Notes under the pieces: model-generated | Databases searched by the model: none | The model's input: only the letters and a program-made list of their open reading frames with translations | What the model was told of the DNA's origin: nothing | Origin: Phoronis australis | Taxonomy: Eukaryota; Phoronida; Phoronidae | Assembly: GCA_002633005.1 (NCBI GenBank) | Contig: NMRA01000503.1 | Span: 184,001 to 248,000, forward strand | Reading direction: 5' to 3' | Length of the DNA stretch: 64,000 bases | Translations under genes and position numbers: made by a program | Shown here: one piece after another, positions 32,689-44,600 of the stretch | How positions within the stretch are numbered: the first letter of the stretch is position 1 | Layout: each line of letters begins with the position of its first letter

Positions 32689-35600
32689 ATGGAGAATGGC
32701 ATCGACAGGTTGTTGGAAGGACGGAGTCGGCATGAAAGCACAGGTTTGTACATAATGTATTGAAGCTTGACGAAATGTGTTGTCGCCGATGTATACAGGG
32801 TTAGCTTTTTATGCTTAAGTATGTCCTTGCGCATACCATTTTCGCTAAATTTACCTTACTCTGTGTTGTGTCTGGCATTGACGCATGGGCACAATTTTGA
32901 CACTAGGGGTCTAGGCTTTATTGCGGTCTGCAGTCACCACTAATCATGCCATAGTGTCTGACCTGGTATAAGAGAGCGTGTGACACAGCAGATCGGTGCG
33001 TTTGCTTATTAGTTGGATGAGTTAAAATCCCGTGGAAAAAATTACGAGAGCACTGCCACTGCAGGAATTTTCCAGTCACAATGAGTCACATATGATCAAA
33101 AAGTAACAGGCCATGGCATGGTGGTGAATACTAGTAGGCAACACGTAGCCCCTCGGTTGGATGCCTAAGGCATTCAGGGCGATGTAATTGCCTAGGTGGT
33201 GAACTATAATGCCAGGTGTTGGGAGTTCAATTAAAGTGACATTATTGTCGAGAAAAGTGGTTTTTTGAGATCATCCTCAATATGGAATCGACCTCAGTAG
33301 TCACACAGGCGTCCTGTAGTGATTCATAAAGGTGTCTTACCTTATGATATGGTGCTCCTATTCAGTGGTCGTGTGTTCAATTGTTTTCAGTAGTAGTTCA
33401 AGCTCCCCTCCAGTGGTGCGCCAGCCTTTTGTACCGGCCGCAGAAGGCCGCTGAATATTCATGTAGCGCCCTTATTGGCCATCACCGGCACATGGGCCGG
33501 GACGGCCAATATCGGCAGTCTCCAAGACGAACAGCAGTCGTCTCTTGCTGCCGACAGAGGGCACGCGCGGCAGAAGGCCAGCGCAGCAGTGAGACAGGTC
33601 AAGTGACGTCTCACTACAGTCCTCAGCTTCTGATCGTCCCCAATACACTATATATAATACTACAAGGTGTGACATTCGGGACAAGGAATTCCACGGGTGC
33701 TTCACTTCAGCCGTCCATATCAAACACAAAACTCAATAAATTTACACAGGCATTAAGTAGTTTTTATTCTGGCGACTAAGTGTGGAGTTATCGATGTCGT
33801 GACACTCCGTGACAAATAGGCAATCCCTTGACCTCTTCGTGTCGAACCGTCAAAGGAAGACTGATGCGTGGGCTTTTTGGGAACATTTTTGTGCTTTGGC
33901 TGTGAATTTGTTGCGATCTCACTGGAGTTGGACACCGTGAATGGTATTAGAAGAAAGAACAATTGCTAATGGTTTGTGGAAACCCTGTTTTGTGTAAATT
34001 TATTGAGTTATGTTTTTGATAGGGACGGCTGAAGTGTGGAATTCCTTGTCCCGAGTGTCATATACCTTGTAGTATATATAGTATATTGGAGACGTTCAGA
34101 AGCTGAGGACGCCTGTGAGTAGTCACAGGCTTAAATATTTTTATGACTGAGTGTAATCCCAATTGCAAGGTAGCTTATTTGGCTCCAAGAAAGTCACCAC
34201 TGAGTCTTGATTTTCGCGAATGGCTTGCGTACAATGACGAGAATTGGAGACAAAAATGTAATTTGCTGTTTTGCAACTCCGATTACAGCTAATAACTTGA
34301 AGAAGTCTCCAACATCCAACTGTTATCACAAAAATTTGTTCTCGAGCAGTAAATCTGTATGATTATGCCCCTTTGTCTGACAATTTCGCCACAATGGTGC
34401 AAACTCATTCCCTGGGTGGTACTTACTTGGAGATGTGAGTAATAAATATTTGATATTGTTCCTATAGCTAGGAGACATGTAGGGGCATTTGTCACCTAGT
34501 CTGCTCACATTACAAGTATTTCCTCGAGTGTCAACTCCAGAAAACAGTGGTTTCCAAATCTCAGATTGTTTGTTTATTGAATAACCCTTCAGTGAAAGTT
34601 TGTTCAAGAAAAAAAGTAAGTACATGCAGTCCAGGGTTGTTCAATATAACAGTGTTATTTATTATGGGACCAAACCTTTACGAAATTGTGACTTTTTGTT
34701 GAATCTTCCTTAAGCAGATCTGGTGGTACTCAGCTATGACAGGGTGCATTTGGAAAAGTAGGATACCCACCAATTTAGAGAGTTGATTCAAGAAACACAA
34801 CCTATTCTTGTAGAGAGCTTCCTTGAAAAGTCACCGTTTTGTAGGGAGTTTTTGTTCTAGAAATGCAACCGAGTTGCATAAACCTGGGCATTAATCCATG
34901 AATCTAATTCCTCCGAATTCTTGGACAGCTAAATTTTTAACACATTAAGCCCAAAACATTACATGTTGCTAAAATGCTTTTCATACCTATTGTCTTGAAA
35001 ATATCAGTAATATTAAAAACCTGTTGATTTATGTAGTTTTGGTATCCAATATTACGCATTTTAAGTGAATTAGATCGAAAAAGGCACCATTTTGTATGGA
35101 ATATTACCAGAAAAGGCACCATTTCGTAAGGAAGCTATAGTGGTGACAAAATCACTCTTCTCAGCTAGATGACCCATATACTTCTTCTATTGAAGAACCT
35201 CCCCATGACAATGAGACCTTAATATTGTAGAACAAATCAGTTTCTTTTCTTTAGTCAACAATCAGAGTGTGGTCTTATTGCCAAGGATCTCTTTCAGTTT
35301 TGTAAATGATGTAAATGTTTACCACATGCTTACTATTAGGACAAGTGACATTTTCACGAAGTTAGGAGCCATTTTCTCTTTTCCAGCATCTGAGATAGAA
35401 GAGGTGAATGAAACGGGCAATATAGCCTCGACTGTTGGTCATGTCTTTCGACGTCGTCGCAGAGATGATTTGTATGATGATGTCAATACAGATCTGAGTA
35501 GTTTGCAGCATGAAGGGGAGAATACGAAGTGGGAAATGAACTATTTGGAAGCAGCCATATTTCTCGAGGAAGGTGAAAACAATGACAAGTTTACTACCCA

Positions 35601-38600
35601 TCCTCGTAACAGACAATCATTACCCGCCTATTTGATTGCTCATAACCAGTGGTTCCATCTGGTGGATTTATGTGCTGCTGTTTTAGTCACTGGTCTAGCT
35701 ATGTGCGAACAACCAGCAGTGCCCTTTATGGGACTAGATGTGTGGGTTAGTATTTGACATTCACAGATAGTTTTCCATTTTTTGGTAAGATTCATAATCA
35801 GATCCATTCTCCTTCCTTAGATTAGGAGGTAGAGTGACATAAACCAGACTGGGTACTCTTATTTGCTTGACACTACAAAAACCAAAACGGTATGAGATCT
35901 GTTAAAAGTAAATGATGATTCATCACTTTGCTTTTAATTATGACAAGCGTATACAGACTTTTTCACAAATACCCACTGACCCCTAGATAAGACATCAATG
36001 ACAGACATTCTTATCTTTATGTACATCACAGCTTGTATAACTGGATGTAAACATGACTTTTTTCATAGACAGAACTGATGAAAATGCTTTGCCTATTTTG
36101 TCATTGTTTAAATACAGCTTGAAGACTTAGTTGGCTTCCATTGATACATTTTAGGTCCATGGTTCTATTGAAATATTCGCCCTGCTCATTCTCTGCCTAG
36201 AATTAATCTTACGCCTGAGATGGCAAGGCATCAGGAATTTCCTTAAGCACAGGAGGACCATGGCGAAGGTTGGTTTTTAATTATTAGTTCTGCAACTCAT
36301 TGATCTAGGTTATACTTTATTAGAGTGGCATTTTGGAAATTGCTTTGCACCTTGTCTTCTTGAGTAGTCAAGTGTATTTTGTATAATTGTTTTCATGTAA
36401 ATAATTATAAAAATTTACTATTTGTCATTTGTTAATTGATTTAGACCCATTTGTTTTTACAATAAAGATTCTACAAATTTTACTAAAATTATGTGCTAAT
36501 GATAGCTGTTGAGTATAAACCATACTGTGAAGCTGTATTTTCTTAAATTTTTGTGAAAACATCATACTAAGTAAAAATTCCTTTTCCCAAGCTGTGTTTT
36601 GCCCCTAATTTTGGGGGATTTCTTTAAGGCTACTGGAGTCATTTTTCCAGTGACATCACAGATTACTTGTGGATGTGTAAACTCATTTATAATTTGCATC
36701 TTAGTTGGTGAGATTTAACTTCCTATGCCGTATGCCTCGAGAATCATTTGTCATTTTGTGATTTACGTCAATGCATTCTGAGGCTTACTTTCAGTCTTTT
36801 ATTTTGGCATGATGGTTGAGGGTCGTGCTCGCATCAAAAAAACATGTTGCAATGGACTTGAGTGTTTCAATTCTGGTGTGTTCTAGTTCTAACTGTTTAC
36901 ACGTCACTAAGTTATCTGTGATGTCACCAGATGTTTACAAGACACACTGTAAATAAAATTCCCCCGAATTAAAGAATACTCTCTATTCAACTGGAACAGT
37001 TTGACTCGGATTTGTTTGTACCTTTGTCTTACCAGTCATGACTGTTTAAATATCCAGCGATTTGTTATAGTATTAAGAAGTTAAAAAATTTTGTGATGAT
37101 CAGATTGGAGCAATCGGTTTGCGTAATTAAAATGAGTTATGCTCACTATGTAACCTTATACTAGATAATCTTGTGTATTCAATGTAAAACAGATTTGTGT
37201 GCATCTAAGTTAAGTTGGGAGATAGAACGCTAGCAACTGAGAACCGTCAAGTTCAACGTTTTAGCTTGTTTAATGCATTCGCGTGTAGTCGCATTGCGGG
37301 GAAACTATGATGCCTTGGCACGTTTGCATCCTATGTAAATGTTGTCGTCTGCTATTTGTGTACGTCTGCTGTATATGTTGTCACAATTCCACTATTTCAG
37401 GTTGTTATCCTTGTGGTCATGTTCACGGAGGCGGTTGTAGTTCTCATCCGACAACAGAATCATTTCCGAGTAACGCGGGCTTTACGCCCGCTGTTCATTG
37501 TCCACTCGTACAACTGCAAAGGAGTGAGAAGGTCAGTTTTTCAGTGTCTGCTTGACAGCGTTAAACTTTGCAGCTTTCCTGTGAAGTGTGATTTTATTGC
37601 TTTTCACAGATTAATTGTTTGCCAAAACAATTTTATGTTCGGAATATGTCCCGAAAATAATAGGTGCATCGCAAGCTCCGTTTCCAGAGATACAAAAGAG
37701 ACCGTGTATAGGCGATATAAGGTCATTTATTATGACTGATAAGGTACAGAAATATGAGTGTACAAATGACATAAAGATAAAATAATAATCTCTGGAAAGA
37801 TGGGCAATAAAAAGCGCCAGCACTCAGGTAAGAGGAACTACCCAAAAGAGAGGATGGTAGAGGGTGGGAAAAAATGAGGAGAAATTAGACTCGAACCTAA
37901 GTGCTGCTAAAGCGAAGTACTGATGGCAGGAAATATAATTTTACTGAGAACAAAGGAGCCCTATGACACATGACAATCATCAGCCTATGGGAGCCAGGAG
38001 CTGACCAAACTCGTGGCATTAACACAAACGAACCAATAGTGAAGCTGGAAATGGAATGTCCTAGTGCCTCGAGAGGAGGACTGCATGCGAATCTATACAA
38101 GGGGGTTAATGGACCAGTCCGAAAGATGGGGGTATAAGTGGGACGAGTTCATATTCTCACATAAATATATTTAAGGAGTGAAATATCATTTATGTGAATG
38201 TTTAGATATGTCAGAATGTTATTGTATAGTGAGCATCAAAGACACTTTTATCAGAAACAACAAAGTAAAAACAGTCTTTTTCATGTAGGCACAGAATTAT
38301 TTGTATTGTAGCAGTACGCTGTCTGCATTACCATGACGACTTGTATTTCACGAGGGGGCCATATATGATTGATTGCGAGTTATCATGAGATCTCCGACAC
38401 ACACACTGTGCAATATTGTCCCAACATTTTACAATGAAAAGGGAGGCTCCCTTGTGCCCCAGTCTATACCTTGTGCCCCAGTCTATGCCTGTGGTATTGA
38501 TTGTTTTCTTGCTAAAGAGAATTTCCCAATAACAGGAATTTGCAACATTTATGTTTTTCATAGAAGACAAAATTTTTTTGAATGCTCCTTACATTTTCTG

Positions 38601-41600
38601 TAAATTCAGTCTCTCTTGGTTGAAAAATTTTTGATACTGAGGTATGTTACTCTAGTTTGGGCCATTCTGTAGCTTCTGTTCCTGGTGAAATATAGGTACA
38701 TGTGATTTGACTTTATACTTTGTTCCACCAGTCACTGAGATAAAGTAAATAGTTTTGACTGAGGCATTATCTCAAGTGGTGATGAACCCTGGCTAATAGA
38801 TTTCACCTTCTAAAAGCTTTTCTACATATAGTATTCAGTTTACAAGATATTTATGAGGTCTTGTATCAGGTCATTTTTGAGTAATGTAAACAATGTAAAC
38901 ACTTGATAAGGGTTTATGACAATCATTTATTTAATTAAGATAATGGTTTAGTTGGAACTGATCATGAAGTTATAGCCAGCTTTGTAATAGTGATGCTGTA
39001 GATAAAAAAATGTTGACTAGGTTATATAAACTCAATGTTACTATGCAGCAATTTTGTTTTAAACCCGAATAAATTGTTTTTTTGAAAATTGATGTAGTGG
39101 TGCTATATTTTTTAGTTTTTCAAATTTTTAGAAAGAAAAGTCACCTGTGCCAGGTGAAATGAGACAGGATCCTTCTTTTTTGAAATGTAAAGCACAGGTT
39201 TCAAAATATGACTGGTCTAGACCAGAACCAGTTTTATGCTATTTTTAATCTAATGTATCGGGGATCATTTTAGAAAAATATTGCTATAGGTCAGTTGATA
39301 CACAAGGCCTCAAACATGGCACAAAAACGATTAGACTGCCATGTGTATTTGACTGAGCACCTGTACAACTGGTTATTATTTCCACATCGTCTGTAGTTCT
39401 TTGTCTACTGTGTGACGTGCACTTAGCCAAGTTACCGGAGAATAAGTTACCCTACCTTGATAAGGCAGTGTAACTTGTTACCTGTGTGTTAAAGTGCCCC
39501 AGCGCATATAGCATCCTCACTACCACTAAACCTAGAGACGACTTGTTCCTCGAGTAACGTGTTGTAGACAAGGACTCATCTAGGATTTAAAGAGTAAGGG
39601 TCCAAATTCGCAAGATTGATACTCCCCATATGCGGGGATTCTGTATAAGGTCACCCTGACGTCACAGGACATGGCTGCCAGCATTTGCTGATCATCAGTG
39701 TGACAGTTATAGTAAAAGCAGAAGGTAATTGTCTGTGATCACAATTGTCTGAATATTTATCAAACAAAAACAATGCGTTATAGGTTTCAATAAAATTCAT
39801 TCATCAGAAATGGTAAAATTCTTTTTATAGCCATTGTTTTTGCCACTTGTCTTGAAAAAGGTCGTCTTTTTTCTCTCTTGGCCATGGTATCCAAGATGTA
39901 ATTTTTTAAAACTGTCCGTTCCAATGATAGCCATAATGGCTGCTAGATGTGTCCGCGGTTCTAGGAGAACTTGTAGCCACGCATGCCCTCTTGATACATT
40001 TCTGTCGGCACCATTGCAGATTCTTCCGTCAAATCCTACAGTCTCTACCTCCCATTCTGGACATGCTAGTTTTACTTCTCTTCTTCATGCTTGTCTTCTC
40101 CTTATTAGGTAAGTACTTGTGTTTGATGATGGCTTGAGCGTGGACTCGTGTCCCAGCCAGTGGTATCAAATGCTTATTATTGATTCAATGAGTTTGTAGA
40201 GAAGACCAAATACAGTTTGTAAATGTGGTATCTGCTGTGGATTTGTCGTTACGATACAGTGGAACAAGTTTTAGCTGCTTCGTTCTCTGCGTAGATCATG
40301 GTAGAAACTCCTCAGGTTAGTCCACAACATGGCTGACGTAGAATTATATCATTTTGTCAATTTTTCTTACAAACTAAGCTTCAATTATAACACTTTACTT
40401 CGTTCTTAACATGGTGCTTAATGCAACCTTGTCACCAAACGTAAGCCTTTGAAAAAATCCAACACTTGCAATTTTGGTACAATTGTTTACCATAGTCTCA
40501 AACATAACGTTTTTGATTAATAGCAGCTATGCATGAGGAAAACACTTCGTAAGATAACTCCAATTTGATGAGGTTGTTTGATAATGAAATGATTATTAAA
40601 TTAGTTGTCTGTTTACTTATGATTAGGTTAGGTTATGGACAAATTTTGTTATTGCTTTTCCAGGTTACTACCTCTTTTCACCAAATCCCCGTGACGAGGT
40701 ATGTTCACAGTTATTGTCATTACATGTGCACGCCGCTCCTACTCGTTAGCTGCACTTGGTTGACTTTGCCAGTTCTATGTGGTCATCTGCCTAAGACATC
40801 TAATTGGTTCAAGACGATGACTTCTGGCTTATCAATCAATCGTATATTTTAGCCAGTTGAACCGGCAGAATCGGTGAAGTCAAGTTTTGCTCTCTACAAA
40901 CTGTTTCCAACTACTTTTAATGTACACTATCTGGCAGCTACTATGTGAAATTATAATAAAAAACATTTGACTCACAAATCGATCTTCGTGTGATTATATG
41001 AATATCACACTAACAAAATTTGATTAATTGAAATTTTTTTTTGAAGTGAAGTAGGTAGCGTATCATTTGGAAGATAGCAGATTGCAAGATAAGGAGATTG
41101 TGGCTTTCTCTTTTCCCTACAACCTTTTTATTTTGTGCTTTAAATCATCATTTTTTCTTTTTCAGTATTTTCAAACCATCCAGGGCAGCTTTGTAAGCTT
41201 GTTCGTGCTGTTAACTACAGCCAAGTAAGCAATTTGTTCTTATTTCTCTTTTGTGAATTTTTTGTCATAGCACAGTAGAATTAAATGTCACAAAGCAGAG
41301 CTGTGCTGCCTCCTGTCATAGTTTTTGGCCTCAACAATTCAGCTTAATGGAAGTAATGACTGGATCACGCTTCAGTCCCAAACTGTGCTAATTAAGTCAA
41401 GCAAAGACGTGTACTTCAAACTGGAATTAGTCCAAGTTAGTACTTGTAACTCTTCCCATTGAAACAGTCACAGAGTTTTGTCTGTAACTATGTATGCTAA
41501 CTTTATCAAAGAGCAAAAACAAAGATCAACCCCAACAATGGTTTACTAAAGATGGAACTGCACATAGTTTATAGTGTCACTTGTGGAGTCTTTATCAAAA

Positions 41601-44600
41601 CATTGTACCGGAGTTGCTTGATGTACGGAATTGCCACACAATTATGTCTGGGATAGTTAAAACTGAAACACTAACAAAGTTATTGAATTTGGATCCTGAG
41701 TATTGTGTACAATTTGAAAATAAAACAGCATCATTTTTTCACTCTTAAGGTATTAGGAAAGTTTTGCCATTTTCTTACAGTCAGCTTTTCAATACACTCA
41801 ACCATTTGTCTATGGCAAATTATACTACCAAACAGAAATTTGCCAGCAGACAGATTTTGTTGAATGGAAAACTGTTGAGTTCCAACACTTCAACACCTAA
41901 AACTAAGAATACTTTCTTTGAATAATCCAGTTGCACTTCGTGTCCTGTATGATAAATTCATTGATTTTCTGAGCTTGAATGAAAGTGAATTTTTTTGACA
42001 CTGATATTGTTCTCACGTGAAATGAAGCTTTGACTGTTGTAACTTTAATTTGACAAGTCCAATATTTACTGTAGTTATTAATTGTTTCACCAGCTTTCCA
42101 GATGTCATGATGCCAGCCTATGCCAAGTCACCATGGTCGGCCATTTTCTTCATAGTGTATCTATCCATTGAACTTTACTTTCTCATGAATTTGGTGAGTT
42201 GTGTCACAACTATTTATTTTCATTTGTTTGTGTATTCAGTGACAATTTTTTTATAATTCATGTTCCACTAAATACAGATCTAAATTCTGTCTAATCAGTT
42301 GTGATTCTCCATCATAAAGGAAAGCTTTATGAACACAAGTGGTGCATTGCTTGAAGTAATAAGCTTCCATGTTTCAGCCTGGTTTCCATTTAATGATTAA
42401 TGCAATGTCTGCATGCAATGTCTTTGATTTGCAGGCTGGCACGTCGTGTATTATTTTGTGTACTGTCCATTAGATGAAATAATGACTTTTTTCACCTCGT
42501 TTTTTACCCAATGTGGTTAGCATATTGGCGCATGTGCATAAGTTTCCCATATAATCCCAGGTTTTGTCCCCTGCATAGGCCCATGTGTTAATTTGCATAT
42601 AATCCCAGGTTTTGTCCCCTGCATAGGCCCATGTGTTAATTTGCATATAGGCAGACCTGTTTTAACTACCGCTTTGCCTCCTAATGGGAATTTTTACACT
42701 TCTGGTATCTTTGAAATTCCTTTGCATCTTTTGAAGAAATTCGGTAAATAGCTTTGTATTATCATATTGCTGCGCCTTTAGGCCCATGGGTCTATATCCA
42801 AAATAATGCTTTTTGCACTTGATTCTTATATTGGTGCATGCGCCTAATTTCGCATATAGGCGCAATTTTGTACAGACTCCTGTAGGTCTAATGGCGTGGC
42901 AAAATGGTACATTGTCAAATTTCTCCACAAAAAGAAAGGTTGAAGATCATTTTTGTCTTTTACGAGCATGGTTTGCAGTATGTAGATGTCATAAAATAAC
43001 ATTTGCTAATTAGCTCCCATTATTTGTAAACAGTCACCCATTGAAAAATGGAATAAAATCAAAATTTGACAATTGATTTGTGCAAAATAAGTATAAATAC
43101 TCACTAAGCATGTTATTTCTCTCTCTCATAGTTGTTGGCTGTAGTCTATGACACGTTCGGTAGCATTGAGAAGGACAAGTTAAAAAAGCTGTTCATTCAC
43201 AAAAGAGCAGCCTGCCAACATGCCTTCAAGTTGCTCGTTAGCAAGCAGGTAAGTATCAGGTGGCATGTCTGGTAACTACCGTAACAACTGACTGGCACCT
43301 GGCCACTGTTGCATATAACTTGTAAGCTGGATAACAGCAATTTCAAACTACGGATGTCAAGGAGCAGGTTAGCTTATCTAATGAACCCTTTTTAAGCATT
43401 ATGCTATCCAACNCCTGTCATAGTTTTTGGCCTCAACAATTCAACTTAATGGAAATAATGTCTGGATCACGCTTCAGTCCCACGCTGTGCTAATTAAGTC
43501 TGACAAGCAAAGACGTGTACTTCAAACTGGAATTAGTCCAAGTTAGTACTTGTGACTCTTCCCATTGAAACAGTCACAGAGTTTTGTCTGTAACTATGTA
43601 TGCTAACTTTATTAAAGAGCAAAAACAAAGGATTAACCCCAACAATGGTTTACTAAAGATGGCGCTGCACATAGTTTATAGTGTCCTGTATGATAAATTC
43701 ATTGATTTTCTGAGCTTGAATGAAAGTGAATTTTTGACACTGATATTGTTCTCACGTGAAATGAAGCTTTGACTGTAACTTTAATTTGACAAGTCCAATA
43801 TTTACTGTTAGTTATTAATTGCTTCACCAGCTTTCCAGATGTCATGATGCCAGCCTATGCCAAGTCACCATGGTCGGCCATTTTCTTCATAGTGTATCTA
43901 TCCATTGAACTTTACTTTCTCATGAATTTGGTGAGTTGTGACACAACTATTAATTATAATTTGTTTGTGTATTCAGTAACATTTTTTTTATAATTCATGT
44001 TCCACTAAATACAGATCTAAATTCTGTCTAATCAGTTGTGATTCTCCATCGTAAAAGAAAGCTTTGTGAACACAAGTGATGCATTGCTTGAAGTAATAAG
44101 CTTCCATGTTTCAGCCTGGTTTCCATTTAATGATTAATGCAATGTGTGCATGCAATGTCTTTGATTTGCAGGCTGGCACGTCGTGTATTATTTTGTGTAC
44201 TGTCCATTAGATGAAATAATGACTTTTTTCGCCTTGTTTTTTACCCAATGTGGTTAGCATATTGGCACATGTGCATAAGTTTCGCATATAATCCCAGGTT
44301 TTGTCCCCTGCATAGGCCCATATGTTAATTTGCATATAGGCAGACCTGTTTTAACTACCGCTTTGCCTCCTAATGGGAATTTTTACACTTCTGGTATCTT
44401 TGAAATTCCTTGGCATATTTTGAAGAAATTCGGTAAATAGCTTTGTATTATCATATTGCTGCGCCTTTAGGCCCATGGGTCTATATCCAAAATAATGCTT
44501 TTTTGCAGCCTTTTTTATTCACTTGATTCTTATATTGGTGCATGCGCCTAATTTCGCATATAGGCGCAATTTTGTACAGACTCCTGTAGGTCTAATGGCG

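Larger units (their letters stand above)
41312..43412 (+). repeat. 2.1-kb block, copy A of duplicated TPCN1 exon 8-9 region
   Basis: This is repeated at 43414-45117 with a single N (43413) between the copies. It holds exon 8 (42094-42193) and exon 9 (43132-43248), and the coding sequences in the two copies appear identical. Compared with copy B it has an extra 366 bp (41579-41944) and a second unit of a 48-bp tandem repeat. See the finding on allelic duplication. Confidence 0.9.
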
